Source: CAJBLF01 sp041663325
Lineage (GTDB): Bacteria > Patescibacteriota > Gracilibacteria > Absconditabacterales > Absconditicoccaceae
DNA: 64,000 nt
Direction of reading: 5' to 3'
Assembly (NCBI GenBank): GCA_041663325.1
Contig: JBAZRN010000003.1
Coordinates: 6,670 to 70,669, forward strand
Shown here: positions 32,037 through 44,172 of the stretch, in pieces
Position numbering within the stretch: the first letter of the stretch is position 1
Layout: each line of letters begins with the position of its first letter
Notes under the pieces: model-generated
What the model was told of the DNA's origin: nothing
Databases searched by the model: none
What the model saw: only the letters and a program-made list of their open reading frames with translations
Made by a program: the position numbers and the translations under genes

Positions 32037-32639
32037 CTATGCTCTGATATTTGCTATTATTTCAGGGATCTCCGATTGAAAGAAATGTCCTCTATCGGTA
32101 AAAGTCATAAGTTTTGCTTTGGGTAAATAGGCTTTAATTTTTTCTGTATGTGAATAAGGGACGAGGTCATCGTCAGTAGAATGATATAAGAAAATTTCTT
32201 CTGCCTGATCTTCAATATTAGGAATTATTTTGGGATCATAGGCAAAGTCTCATGCGTATTTTTCCTCATCAGACATATCACTTTCATCAAATACTGTCGA
32301 CATGAGATGGAGCTGTTTTATTTTCTTGGGAAACTTATTTTCTCAGAGATATTTCACCAAAAACATTGCTCAAAGCGAATGTCCTACGATTATAAGATAT
32401 TCATCATTGAGGTAAGGAAATATTTTTTCGAATCGAATTTTCCATGCTTTGTAGCTCGCCATATTTTTATTTGGCATCTCTGGTCTAATTATTTGATATA
32501 TTCATTTAAGCTCTTCGAACCAATCTTTTCGGTCATTTTTATTTTCAAAAGGATTGTAATCTCGTGTTTCAAGAGCCCTACAAAAAGCATCATTATTTGG
32601 AAAACACATTCATCCGTGGATATAGATCAGTTGTTTCAT
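32037..32639 (-). CDS. alpha/beta hydrolase (RBBP9/YdeN-like serine hydrolase)
   Basis: 200 aa. N-terminal LIYIHGGMCFP oxyanion region, nucleophile elbow IVGHSLGAMFLVKYLG, Asp in HSTDDDLVPYSH and His in DRGHFFQSE complete the triad. Compact single-domain hydrolase with no signal peptide. Substrate unknown. Both Gly in GHSLG and HGGM use TGA at one position. The ProX-like gene ends 6 bp upstream in the same direction. Confidence 0.85.
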
Positions 32640-32645
32640 GAGTAA

Positions 32646-33134
32646 TTATGTAGAAGATAAATGGATGACATTGATCTGGTGAAGCAGAAGTTTTAGATAT
32701 TTATGGAACATCTCGCGAGTCAAGGATAATGATGCGGTGTTTATATTGGGATGAAAATTTACGAGATCCGTATTATAAATTTCCTCATCTATGTAAACTT
32801 CAATATCGCTGTCTGTGTTATTGATTAGTCCGAAAGGAGAAACTGATCAGGGCGTGAGTCACATTTTCTGCAGAAGCAACTCCTGGCTTCCGAAGGAAAG
32901 TTTAGCGACTTCGAAATGTTTTGCAAGGAATTTGAGATCGGCTCTTTTGTCGAGAGGCAGTACAACGAGAAATATTCTTTCACTTTTTTTATCGATAAGA
33001 AAAAGATTTTTGCCTATCGTGCCTGGTACAAGTGTATGAAAATTCTCTGCTTGCTCGCAGGTAAAAACGGCAGGATGTTCGTGCTTGGTGTAAACGATAT
33101 TGTGCGATTGAAGGTAGTGTTCGACGGAATTCAT
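32646..33134 (-). CDS. ProX/YbaK-type aminoacyl-tRNA deacylase
   Basis: 162 aa. YbaK/ProRS-INS fold: VEHYLQSHNIVYTKHEHP, EQAENFHTLVPG, KNLFLIDKK, and GLTPGSVSPFGLINNTD with the family Gly and Pro pattern. Hydrolyses mischarged Ala-tRNA(Pro) or Cys-tRNA(Pro) in trans. TGA at 32859 encodes the Gly before LTPGSVSPFG. It ends 6 bp before the hydrolase start, so the two are cotranscribed. The restriction S-subunit gene ends 11 bp upstream, so all four may be one unit. Confidence 0.88.
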
Positions 33135-33145
33135 GAGAAAGGATT

Positions 33146-34117
33146 TTATAAATATTTACTGTATGGCAAACTTTTGATATAATCTTCCATAAATTTTCGA
33201 TCAGGATTTCAAGAATTATCAACCGGGAGTTTGATTTCTAAATTCTCTAATCTATTTTTAACGATAGCCCTTCAATATCAAAACTTATTTTTTATTTCAA
33301 AATTTAATATAGTATTTATAAACATTGCATTATATTTGTTTAATTTTCTGTTATTTAATATATTAACTTTATTCCCGGTTATGAATCTGCTGTCTTGAAA
33401 AAATGCCTTAAATCATTCCGCTCAGACAGTGATAACTGGTCAATTATATACCTTACAATTAAGCTCGGAAACATCTAAAAATAACTCTATTCAGTTATTG
33501 ACTGTTGTTCTCGTGACATAAGCTACATTTCATTTCTCAATGTCATCAATGTTTGATTTATGGATGGGGCTTCATAAACTTATACTAAAAACGTTTTTTA
33601 TCTTGAAAATTTTCAAATCATTAATAGATAAAGATATTTCTTTATTTTCTAATGGATCTTTTATATCAGCATAATCAGGTATTTTTGTTGTATAAACCCG
33701 GTTTGGGATTTCATTTTTACTTGGGATCAATAAATCTTTTAAAGTAACATTTGCTTCTCTCCCAAACGCTCAATATCTAAATCTATTTTTGGTAATACAC
33801 ATACAATAGTAAAATAATTCTCTTTCTGATAACTTTTCCAGTGGTTTCAAAACAGCAACATTTTGAGCCGTATAAAATTCTTCTAGTTGTAAGAATGCTG
33901 ATAAGACATAGCTTCATCATAGAGAAACGGTGATTTGTCATTTATCTAATGGGCTTTTATTATTGTTTTTTTTAACTTTCGCGACTATTCAATTATTTTG
34001 AGAAGTTCTTGAAACAAAATTTATTCATTCAGGAAAATCATCTTCGCAAATCTCCATTTTATTGAAGTCAAATTTTGTTCAATACGTTACATCAAAAAGC
34101 GATCTCAATTTATTCAT
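33146..34117 (-). CDS. restriction-modification specificity subunit (HsdS/BcgI-B-like)
   Basis: 323 aa with two half-repeats. Each has a target-recognition part beginning with a short Phe-rich motif (FDVTYGTKFDFNKM; FKIKNVFSISLGSPIHKSNI), then VSRTSQNNGIVAKV or YVTRTTVNNGIELF, then a G-x-V/I-T-V stretch (GQITVSLGGSY; GPVITVGAEGF). This is the pattern of type I and BcgI-like S subunits, which choose two half-site sequences. About 18 Gly are TGA. Starts one base after the stop of the RM gene, so translation is coupled. Confidence 0.85.
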
Positions 34118-34118
34118 A

Positions 34119-35921
34119 TTAAGAATTTAACTGTTTGAATAAAACAAACTTCCTTATTTCATTTATAAAATCCTGCTCATTTAACGTTGAATAATCTGTT
34201 TCCATATAAGCTTCTGCACACCACTCCTCGTCCCATCAAACACATTTTAGGGCGGAGAATCAGGCCTCTTCTTTCCTATTAAAGAATAATTTTAGTCGCT
34301 TCTGTTTTATCTCTTCATATTTGTGTCTTCTATCAATTCTTCAATCATTTTTTGTTTTTTCATATCAGTCATCCTTAAAATATCAAAAGAAACTTTCTTT
34401 TAAATTATTATGAGGTATATGTGCTGTAAAAACCATTACACAAGTAACAACGCCGACAGGATAAAATAATTCTCAAGGCATTGAAAAGACAGCTTCTAAC
34501 GTATGTTTGGACAAGATTCTTTTCTTTGTTTCATTGTTTATATTATTACTTGTCAAAGCACAACTCATAGGGACAATAGCAACTCATGTTCAGTTTTTTT
34601 CTAACATATCTAACATATGTTCAACGAATGCCATTTCTGACTGTCATTCTCATTTTTGACTGTATGGCGGGTTGATAAATCATGTATTGGGCTTGTGTTC
34701 TTTTATTTTCTCTACTAATTCTGGGTCAAAACAATCTCATTGATAAATATTTGCCTTACCATCTCATCTAAGAATCATGTTTGAACAAGCTAGAGTATAC
34801 ATATTTGGGTTTTGTTCTATTCAGATCAGTTGTTCAGCCTTTATTTTGTCAATTAATTTAGAATCCTCTTTTGCATCTTCAATCATTTTCTTCATTGCGG
34901 AGATCAGAAATCATCCAGTTCCACAACAGGGATCTAAAACCTTAGAATTTACGTTTACTCTCGCAAGTTCCACAAAAAGCTCAGTAATGTGCTTTGGTGT
35001 CAAAACGATACCAAGTCACTGTTTATCTCAGCCCGTATATCTCAAAAACTCTCAATAAAATGATCCTATCACATCATATTCATCATACGCATGAAAAAAT
35101 GGAGCTATATTTTTCTCTACTTGTCATATCAAAATTTTTAAGACTGTTTCATTTGATTTACCATACTCCTTACTCAGATTAGGATGTTTCTCCAAAAATT
35201 GGTAGGTATGTTTCATGAGGTCTTTTTTTTCACCAGGAATATTAAAATCATCTATTTGTCTTGTAATTGCCTGATAGAGTGACGTTTGTAAATCTCTGGA
35301 ATATGCATATCCGTTTTTAAACTCTTCATCTCTTAGCGCAATCAATATGCCACTTACAAACAATGGTTTTTCGGATTCTGATAATTTAGCGTAATCTCTG
35401 ATATTATTATGCAGTTCTCTAGAAAATTTTAATAGTTCTGATTTTGCCTTTTTCTCTTGTTCTGGATTTCTTTTGAGAATATTTTCATATTCTTGCATCG
35501 TCATTATTTCTGTCTGTTCTAGTCTTTTATAGTTTTGCTCTCATTTCAAGAACAAAAAATTTGAAATTTTCAATTCCTTTTCTGTTTGTCAGCTGACAGC
35601 AATAGCTATTACATTATAAGATTTTGATAATTTCGCTCAATAATATAAAACTCAGTCCACAGCATAATCTCATGTTTTAAGCTTATCTTTACTTTCATGT
35701 TGTTTGATATAAGGCTTACATTCTACAACAATCAAAAAATCTTTATTTGGAGGAGTAATGATAAATTCTGGCCTTGATTTTCAATCTCATCTTTTACTTC
35801 ATCACTTTAGAAGTTTATCAATAATTGGGTTTTGACTTTTCTGTTCTTCGATAAGTTTCTTATTATATCATTGTGATATAAATAAGTCCTTAGTTAAATT
35901 CTCTGTTATTCTTTCGCTCAT
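34119..35921 (-). CDS. type IIG/IIB-like restriction-modification enzyme (nuclease + N6-adenine methylase)
   Basis: 600 aa. N-terminal PD-(D/E)XK-like nuclease, RPEFIITPPNKDFLIVVECK (E-x14-E-C-K), about residues 40-130. A helical linker follows, then the methylase: LDPCCGTGGFLISAMKKM (motif I), INPPYSQK (motif IV). More than 30 TGA-Gly. The nuclease-methylase fusion plus a separate S subunit matches BcgI-type systems, which cut both sides of the site. A stand-alone HsdM with a damaged nuclease domain is the alternative. Defence role against phage or plasmid DNA inferred. Confidence 0.85.
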
Positions 35922-36015
35922 GAAATAACGATGAATTTATAAAAATTAATTGTAATATACGTATTTTAATTTTTATTGCAAGTGATCTGTCAAAAATAAA
36001 TTTGACAATCGTTTT

Positions 36016-37407
36016 TTAAAACTCACATTGCTTTGGTGCTCTTGGAAATGGAATCACATCGCGGATATTTTCCATGCCGGTGATATACATCATCAGTCTT
36101 TCAAATCCCACACCGAAACCTGCATGAGGCACTGATCCATATTTTCTTAAATCTAAATATCGTCCATAATCTTCCACATGAAGTCCCATATCTTTGATTT
36201 TCTTTTCCAAGACTTCTAATCTTTCTTCTCTCTGAGATCCGCCGATAATCTCTCCAACCCCAGGCACCAAGAGGTCTGTCGCAGCAACGGTTTTGCCGTC
36301 TTCATTCAGTCTCATGTAAAAAGCCTTGATCTCTTTGGGATAATCTGTCACGAAAGTCGGACCTTTGAATATTTTTTCACACAGATATCTCTCATGTTCG
36401 GTCTGCAAATCCATGCCTCGCTCTACGGGATAGTCGAATTTTTGTCATGATTTCTTGAGTAATTCAATGGCTTCGGTATACGTCACTCTCGTAAAATCCG
36501 CTTTGACTAATTTTTCCAATCTCGTTTTCACTTCTGGATTGATGAATTGCGCGAAGAAATCCATCTCTGCAGGCGCATTATTCAGCACGTATTGGAAGAC
36601 GTATTTGAGCAATGCTTCTCATAAATTCATATCGTCATTAAGATCAGCGAAAGCAATTTCCGGTTCGATCATTCGGAACTCGGAAAGGTGGCGGGCGGTG
36701 TTGGAATTCTCAGCTCTGAAGGTAGGTCAGAAAGTATATACTTTGCTGAACGCCATAGCGAATGTCTCCGCTTCCAACTGTCCGCTGACCGTCAACGATG
36801 CTTGTTTACCGAAAAAATCTTTGGAATAATTTATTTGTCCATCTTCATTTTTTGGCATATTCAAAAAATCTAGTGTAGAGACTTGAAACATCTGTCCCGC
36901 TCCTTCAGCGTCGCTTCCGGTAATGATAGGTGTATGCACATAGATAAATCCGTTTTCATTGAAGAATTTATGGATGGCGAATGCGAGCAATGACCTAACT
37001 CTAAACACTGCTGAAAAGGTGTTTGATCTCGTCCTGAGATGAGCGATTTCACGAAGATATTCAAAGCTATGTCATTTCTTTTGAAGCGGATAATCGTTAG
37101 GACAAGCGCCTACGATAGTCACTTTGTTCGCTTTCACTTCAAAGACTTGTTTAGCTCCTTGTGAAGCGACTAATTTTCCTTCGATAGTGATTGAACTTCC
37201 CGTTGTAAGTTTGCAAATATCGTCAAAATTTGATAAATTATTTTCAAAAACAATCTGAATATTTTTGAGGTACGATCCATCATTGAGTTCGATAAACCCG
37301 AATGTTTTGGAGTCTCTTACGCTTCTTACCCGTCAATTTAAAATAATTTCTTTATCGAGGAATTGTTTGTAGTCTCCAAAGATGTGCGCGACAGTAGTCA
37401 GTTTCAT
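36016..37407 (-). CDS. asnS: asparaginyl-tRNA synthetase
   Basis: 463 aa class IIb synthetase. N-terminal OB-fold anticodon-binding domain (LNGRVRSVRDSKTFGFIELN); motif 2 region GPTFRAENSNTARHLSEFRM; motif 3 GFGVGFERLMMYITG; end FPRAPKQCEF, typical of AsnRS (AspRS differs here). Charges tRNA(Asn) directly, so the amidotransferase route may be unnecessary for Asn. A few TGA-Gly (YTFGPTFR). Stop TAA. Confidence 0.95.
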
Positions 37408-37585
37408 AATTTTTTTAAAAAATAATGTAAAATATTGAATTTACTATACTATTTGGACTACCAAATTCAACGTTTTATCCTAAATTTTTTTCTGCGTCCT
37501 TAATTCTGAACTCTACATTTGTTTAAATTGGGGTTGATTTTTACATCAAAAAGGATATAGACATTTAAAACAAAAACATATAAAT

Positions 37586-37876
37586 ATGATACCATTTGGA
37601 ATTAATCAAAAATTAAGCTTTCCCCAAACAAAGAAACTTACAACCATTAACGTCCAATTTCTAGGACCCAAAAACGACCTTGAAAAATTGGTTGATGAAG
37701 GTTTGCAAAAACCAGACTTTCTAAAGGTTTTTCTAAGAAATACATGGACGATTTCTATCCTCGAATATGCCGAGAAAAAAATCAAAAGCTATAAAAAACT
37801 TGATGAAAACATGCGTGGAGAATTGCTCAAAATCATCAACGAGCATCCACTAAAAAAACAACAAACAGCGGAATAA
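37586..37876 (+). CDS. hypothetical protein, 96 aa
   Basis: ATG 37586 to TAA with a good terminator 25 bp later, which supports a real short transcript. Basic and helical, with no recognised domain. Contains VQFLGPKNDLEKLVDEGLQK and YAEKKIKSYKKLDENMRGEL. No TGA, but only about four Gly. Diverges from asnS across 178 bp. Confidence 0.6.
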   Translation: MIPFGINQKLSFPQTKKLTTINVQFLGPKNDLEKLVDEGLQKPDFLKVFLRNTWTISILEYAEKKIKSYKKLDENMRGELLKIINEHPLKKQQTAE

Positions 37877-37900
37877 AAAAAATTAGTTTCAACAAATCAT

Positions 37901-37928
37901 CCCTCTCGTTTTTCGGAGGGTTTTTTTT
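37901..37928 (+). terminator. terminator of the 96-aa gene
   Basis: CCCTC...GAGGG stem, 10-nt loop, followed by eight T. Confidence 0.8.
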
Positions 37929-37980
37929 ATATTTCTTATTTTTTTCTCATCCCCTTACCCCTTCCCAGGGAAATAACTAT

Positions 37981-39918
37981 TTAAAGCTTTCTCGTTTTTA
38001 CTTCAACTAGACACTTGTCGACAAACTCAGCGACACCCGTTTCATACTGCTTTTTGCTTCTATATTCACGGATAGAAAGCGTTTTGGTGCTTTCCTCTTT
38101 TTCACCTACAATGACGATATAAGGGATCTTCTCTATCTCAGCATTACGGATTTTCTTAGAGAAGGAATCATCGCTATCATCGACTGTACTTCTGAGAAAT
38201 TGCTCGTGGAACTTCTCATGAATTTTGTCTGCATAGGCGATGAATTTCTCTGCAACAGGGATGATCCTAATCTGTTCAGGTGATAATCGGAATGGGAACG
38301 CTCCTGCATAATGCTCGATCAAAACTCAGATGAATCTTTCAAAACTTCCAAGTAACGCTCTATGAAGCATGTACGGTCTCTCATCTTCTCATTTGTTATT
38401 TGTGAAAGTCATATCAAATCTTTCTGGGAGATTGAAATCAAACTGCAACGTAGAACATTGTCGTTCTCTACCTAAACAATCTTTGACCTTGAAATCAAGT
38501 TTCGGTCCGTAAAATGCTGCTTCTCCAAGCTCTTTGGAATAATCAAGCTTCATTTCCTTGGCAATGTCTTCAAGCACTTTTTCGGTATATTCCCATCATG
38601 CATCATTACCAGCATATTTGGTTTTGTTGTTTGGATCTCTGAGAGAAAGATATACTCTGACGTCCTCTTTTTTGAATCCAAACGATTTGTAGATAAACAG
38701 AATAAAATTGACTACTCTTTTGAGTTCACCTTCTACTTGATCTCTTCTACAGATAATATGTGCATCATCTTGAGTAAATCCTCTCACACGAACTAATCCA
38801 CTTAATTGTCCTTTCTTTTCAAATCTATATACTGTTCCCATCTCACATCGACGAAGTGGAAAATCTCTATAACTTTTTGGTGCTGCTTTATAAATCTCCA
38901 CGTGAAATGGGCAGTTCATCGGCTTCATTAAATACTGTTCGGATTCTTCAGCTTTCTTGCCTGATTTTGCGTCTTCTAAGCTTTGTCCTACTTCCATAGG
39001 AGGATACATACTTTCAGAATAAAATCACCGATGTCCTGAGGTTTCCCGAAGTTTCCTGTTTCCTATGTGTGGTGTTTTGACAAATTGATAACCGTTTTTT
39101 TCGTGTTCTTTTTTTCGAAAATCTTCTATAACATTGTAAAGCATCGCTCATTTCGGCATCCACAATGGTAATCCAAGACCTACTTTTTCTGAAAAAGTAA
39201 ATAATCACATTTTTTTCCCGAGCACTCTATGATCTCTTTTTTTCGCTTCTTCCATCATCTCGATATATGCTTTTAATGCGTTTTTGTCTTCAAATGCAAG
39301 TCCGTAGATTCTTGTCATCATAGGATTTTTTTCGCTTCCTCTCCAATATGCTCACGCAATCTTATCGAGCTTGAATGCGTCAGGATTTATTTCTTTGGTA
39401 TTCTCTACATGAGGTCATTCACACATATCGATGAAAGTAATAAACGAATTTTCAATTTTCAATTTTCAATTTTCAATTTTGGAAATATACTCATTTATCT
39501 TTTCATATTTTTTGAAATATTCAGGTTTGCTACCCTTGAGCAAATTTTCTTTTGCACTCATTGGGATAGTATTGATATAGTAAGAAAATACGGTTTCCCC
39601 CTCTTTTTTGAATTCTTCGATAAGCTCGATTTTGAATTCTTCCCCAAGCATCGTAATAATCTCTTTCGCTTGCTTATAATTAAGATCTATTCTGTGAAAT
39701 AATTGGCTTTCCTTGACGATTTTGACCATCATTTTATTGAGGTCTTTGAGATGTTCTTCTTTGAATTCTACCCCATCAGAAAAGATAAAATCATAATAAA
39801 ATCCAGTATCTATCGCAGGTCCGATACCGAGTTTCGCAGAAGGATCTACTGATCTTTGGATTGCTTGCGCTAGAATATGAGAAAGTGAGTGACGCGGTTT
39901 TAATAAGGCTTCTTCCAT
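37981..39918 (-). CDS. thrS: threonyl-tRNA synthetase, lacking the TGS domain
   Basis: 645 aa. Starts at the editing domain: PRHSLSHILAQAIQ (HxxxH), YDFIFSDG, TFIDMCEGPHV. Then motif 1/2 (GNRKLRETSGHRGFYSE, NCPFHVEIYK, RRCEMGTVYRFE), AGAFPFRLSPEQI and the anticodon-binding domain. The usual N-terminal TGS domain is missing and I see no start upstream. A 7-bp tandem repeat lies in the frame just before TFIDMCEGPHV. TGA-Gly at several sites (NDAGWEYTEK). Stop TAA. Confidence 0.93.
39449..39480. repeat. 7-bp tandem repeat inside thrS, (ttttcaa)x4 plus 4 bp
   Basis: Four exact copies of ttttcaa followed by tttt, encoding KIENGKLKIEN on the minus strand in the loop before the editing-domain motif. 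Because 7 is not a multiple of 3, gain or loss of one unit would shift the frame. Confidence 0.9.
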
Positions 39919-40059
39919 AACTATTTGTGATGTATATAAAAAATCATGTAAATGAATCGTAGTTGTAATGTTTTGTGACTAAAAAAACAAGATTATTTTG
40001 ATTAGAATTTACTGTAAAAAACAGTAAACTATGCTATATATTTATTTCATATTATCAAT

Positions 40060-41136
40060 ATGAACTATATACTCGTTCCTATCATAGCCGTAGCAGTTGC
40101 CTTCTCTGGACTTAAACTTTTCCGTTGGTTGAAGATACTTGATAAGCCAGGAAATGACCTCAAAAACACCAGAAAACCAGTACCTACGATGCAAGGAATC
40201 TTTGTTTACTTAGGTTTTTTTATCAGTATAGCGCTCCTCTTTCCGCAATATTTACATAATAATTTATTCTGGGGACTTTTTTTTGGTTCGCTTCCTATCG
40301 TGATATTTGAGCTTTTCGAAGAATTGAATTATATCGGGAAAATTAAATTTAAAATACCACCGTCACTTAGATTGATCGGACATATAGCAGGAGCTTTATT
40401 GGCAGTTTGGATATGAAGTTTTGCACCGCAAGAATTCATCATCAATGGACATACACGAATAATGCCTCAGTGGCTTTTAGCCTTAGGCTTTGCACTTTGG
40501 GCTATCTTATGTATTAATGCAATAAACCGGTTTGATGGGATTTATGGTCAAGCAAGCGGAGTTTCGAGTATCGGATTTTTGACGATATTTTTGCTAATCC
40601 AATTTGTAGTATTCAAATCATATACCAATTTTACGGATGCGAATATGCAGACTTTACTGTTTGTAAAGAATATTTCATTCGTACTTTTTTGCATATCACT
40701 AGTATCTACGGTGATTGAATATAAACCATTAGGTCTGGTAAGAGATGTGGGAATTATGTTTTTCTGATTTAGTTTGGCGTATCTTTCTGTAGTTGGGTGA
40801 GCGAAAATAGGAACTCTGATCGTAGCGTTGTCTCTAGTAATCTTTGACGCGATATGGGTCTGATTATGGAGAATGTTTGTTGTAAAAAAAAATCCGCTCA
40901 AAGGTGATTATACTCATCTGCACCATAGATTGCTTGGTTTGTGACGAACGAGAAAAGAAGTCAGAGGGTTTGTCTGGATTTGGTCACTTATTATGATGAT
41001 ATTCATTCTGATCCAATGAACCGATAGATCAAACAAACTTATTATCTTTACGGTCATGGCATTCGTTTTCTTCGGTGTCAATTATTATCTCTTTATCGTC
41101 AAAAAGTTACCCTGTTGATTGCCTATGAAAAAATAA
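40060..41136 (+). CDS. WecA/TagO-like undecaprenyl-phosphate sugar-1-phosphate transferase
   Basis: 358-aa polytopic membrane protein of the MraY/WecA superfamily. Visible: DLKNTRKPVPTMQG, the Asp-containing ELFEELNYIGKIKF in the DDxxD position (altered to EE), INAINRFDGIYGQASG for NxxDGxDG, and the C-terminal DYTHLHHRLLGLG, which marks WecA-type enzymes (HLHHRLL). Starts a lipid-linked surface glycan. The catalytic DD replaced by EE is odd. Several TGA-Gly. Divergent from thrS. Confidence 0.85.
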
Positions 41137-41167
41137 TTAATTTTAAAAAACAATTGTTGTAAAAAAA

Positions 41168-41189
41168 ACCCTGCAGATAAACCTGCAGG
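41168..41189 (-). terminator. terminator between the wecA-like gene and the CAP gene
   Basis: ccctgcag/ctgcaggg 8-bp stem with a 6-nt loop; eight consecutive T follow on the minus strand. The 180 bp between it and the CAP stop hold no convincing gene. Confidence 0.8.
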
Positions 41190-41373
41190 GAGTGCCAAAG
41201 CAAACCAGTTTATTTAGGTAACCAAACCTTACTCCTACAAGAATGTAGGAGCTGGAAAAACAAAAACCTAAAGCTGGAAAAATCTTTGACTACATATACA
41301 ATATCTTCATCTTCTTTGTGTGAAGATACTATATATATATTCCATAATAAATCAAGAGCATTATATGTTTTTA

Positions 41374-41964
41374 TTAAACATCTCTTTTTATCCGAGGATA
41401 TCGACCTCAAAAATCTATTACCCGATATCCATTACAATATCCTATACCAATATCTTCGGCAAACTCTCATACAATTTTATTTGCATGAGGAGCCGATCAC
41501 ATTCGATTTTTCATAACATCATAGATACTGTGAGGTCCATTGTGGATATTTTCTCACATAAAAACTTTTTTATATCCATGATTTTTTACCCTTGCACTTC
41601 AATCAACTCAATTTTTATCGTTATGACTATACCAAGTATTTTTATCCATGTATTGAGCATATTCCCATGCTGTTGTATTTAGGTTTTCATCAAAGACCAA
41701 TGATTTCAAACTATTTTTTGCTCTTTCTTGATTGATTTCTACCAATAATTCGTTTCTGATAGTTTCTATATCTAAATTATCCGTATTAGTATCTATCAAT
41801 TTTTTATGGTCAGTAACAATATTAGTTGTCACTTGTTTTTTTAAATTAGCTGCATCTACTTGAGTTTGTAATGCTGTTAAATCTTTTTGTTCAGGAGAAA
41901 TAGTAGAAGCTATAGCTTCAGGCGCTTTTTTTGGGATGTGTTTTATTTCATTATCATTAACCAT
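41374..41964 (-). CDS. CAP/SCP-domain protein
   Basis: 196 aa. The second half is a CAP (Cys-rich secretory/PR-1) domain: VEINQERAKNSLKSLVFDENL, WEYAQYMDKNTWYSHNDKNG (signature His), FMGENIHNGPHS and IGIGYCNGYRVIDFGG. About eight TGA-Gly, one in the MGEN motif. No signal peptide; the first 90 residues are polar and possibly disordered, so export would need another route. Last gene of a minus-strand run at 41.4-45.8 kb. Function in bacteria mostly unknown. Confidence 0.8.
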
Positions 41965-42021
41965 ATATTCATAACAGGGGAAGGTGTAAAACGATATATC
42001 ACCTATACATATTTTTTTATT

Positions 42022-43611
42022 TTAAACTTCTTTTTGGTTAATATATTCATTTATAAATTTATTCGTTTCCTTATTGGTAATCCCTCTTCCGGCATTCTTA
42101 TCGTTTTTGATGAGATTGGCCGAAAAAACATCTACTCCCTTCGAATCTAATGCCAAATATAGTTCTTTTGAAGCCGTTACTCATTTGCCGCTTTTCCATT
42201 CTTTAAGCTCTGTATTTGTTATCGTATGATTCTTTTTAAAATTATATGTTTCCTCTGTTATTGGCTTTCGTTCTGTTGGTTGTGTTAATTTATTATCACT
42301 TATCTGTAATTCTATATACCTTGCATGCAAAGGGAATAAAACCCCATTTTCTTTTTCATAGACACCTATTCATGGTTTTTGATTGAAATAAGGATTTTCT
42401 GCTATGATACGTCATGATGTCCACGTCACCATACCATCATTCAAATCAGACTTTTCTTTTATTTTATTTAATTCAACTATCTGTTTATCTTTGGGTACTT
42501 TTTTTCGTTCTTGATACCTCACGTTGACCTGAGCATATTGATATTCCCTATACATATATTGTTCCAAAACATCAAAATATTTGCTCTTATCTGATTGATT
42601 TGTTATGGATTTTATTACTTCTTCCATACTAGCAAATCATATTTTTTCTAATGCTTGAAGCGCTCCACTTCATGGTAAAAATATGGTTTTTAGTTCTTCA
42701 ACGGTCGGAGGATAACTTGGTCACCATTCTGATCCATAGTTTGTATATTCAGGATTATTTGTATTGATTGGTATATTAGGCAATGATCATTCCAATTGTT
42801 TTTGAACAAAATTAGATCTATTTCATAATAATTTTTTGTTATCAAAATAAGTAATATTACTAACACTACTACGTACCTCTAATTGTATTGATGTCGGATC
42901 AATATCGGGATTTTTTTTCAATTCTTTTATCTTAGCGGTGATTGAAGGCACCATATCCTGTATTCATCTATTGATATCCACATCTGATCTTCATCTGTAA
43001 AAATATTGCTTAGGAAAATCATTAACTTCTTTTTCTACTAATATTTTTTCTGGGGTTGTTTCTACGGTTTTTTCGCTATCTTTTTTTGGCTTCCATCATT
43101 CTTTGATATATTTTTCTTTGTTCTGGTCATATTCATCTTTATCTACTATTTGCTTTTCTGTGTTATATTTTTCATACAATTTATGTTTGGTGTTGAAAAT
43201 ATTTCCCATGTCTTGTTCTACTGCAGCGTAAAATAAATCTTTTTTCTCTCATATGGCTGTAGATTGAAATGGTTTTGTCTTATTTGCATATTTGTCAGGG
43301 TTATAGAGTTGCATAAAAAAAAATGCAGTTTCCAAAGTTGTCTTATCATCTCGTCAAAAATTCTGATTTTTATCTGTCTTGTACAATACATAGATCTGAT
43401 CTATCATAGATTTATATAAAAAATTCAAAGTATCCTTCGTCTCAATATTTTTCTCTCCTTCAGGGACATTGAATGCATGTTTGATCAATCATTCTATTTT
43501 TGTTTTTTCAGTTTCTTTCTTTATTATATCAATAGCCTGCTTTTCCCCTTCAGAAAGTTTTGTATTTGTAGCTTCTTTTCGTTCTGTCGATCACATGGTT
43601 TGTATTCACAT
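42022..43611 (-). CDS. hypothetical protein, 529 aa
   Basis: One frame from ATG 43611 to TAA 42022 after reading about 16 TGA as Gly. No recognised domain. Polar, with no signal peptide or membrane helix; Lys/Glu-rich first half, then a Pro/Asn-rich region (GSLPNIPINTNNPEYTNYGS, WGPSYPPTVEELKTIFLPG). The second codon and the seventh are both TGA. Sits 24 bp after the 111-aa gene and 57 bp before the CAP gene, probably one operon. Confidence 0.7.
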
Positions 43612-43635
43612 TTTTTTATGTAGAAAATAAAATAA

Positions 43636-43971
43636 TTATATGTTTTGCAAGAGAGCATCTGGAGATTCTTCTTTTTCTCTTTCCATTTCTTCCTGTTTTT
43701 TGATAGACATTAGGATTTCTCCTATTTTTTTAGTTTTTTCTTCAGCCACTGATTTGTTTCATTGCTTGATTGCATTGGCTATTTCAAATACTGACTGATA
43801 AACAAACAAAAGTATTTGTTCGGGTATTTCTCTAAAAGAACTAACGGTCTTATAAAACAATGTGAAAATTTCATGCGTCCATTGGAGCTGTTTAAGTACT
43901 TCTAGGACCTTAGTTCTTTTGGTTTCATAGGGCAGACCTCTAAATTCTTCTACCTGCTTTTTGATATCCAT
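43636..43971 (-). CDS. small helical hypothetical protein, 111 aa
   Basis: Frame continues past TGA 43759 to TAA 43636. All-helical: LPYETKRTKVLEVLKQLQW, IPEQILLFVYQSVFEIANAIKQG, then a charged tail ending ESPDALLQNI. Loosely resembles the 96-aa protein at 45549 in length and helix pattern, so the two could be paralogues. Starts its transcription unit upstream of the 529-aa gene. Confidence 0.65.
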
Positions 43972-44127
43972 TCCTAATAAAGGTTACGTGCTAAATATTA
44001 AGTTTTAAATTGACTGTCTTAAGTATACTCAGAAATCAAAATTTTGCAAATTTTGAATTTTGATTTGAAAATTTTGATCGATATTTTTTTAAAAATGCTT
44101 AAACAATCTTGTATTTTTTTTGTTTGC

Positions 44128-44163
44128 AAAAACCGAATTAATACAAAATTCGGTTTTTTTTAG
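44128..44163. terminator. bidirectional terminator
   Basis: aaaaaccgaatt/aattcggttttt 12-bp stem with a 7-nt loop and T-runs on both strands. It lies only 15 bp after the 449-aa gene stop, in that gene's direction. Confidence 0.85.
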
Positions 44164-44172
44164 AAATGACTA

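Noticed and set aside
41210..41410. 66-aa minus-strand open frame after the CAP gene
   Set aside because: Overlaps the CAP 3' end, has no recognisable features or start signal, and lies between that gene and its terminator.
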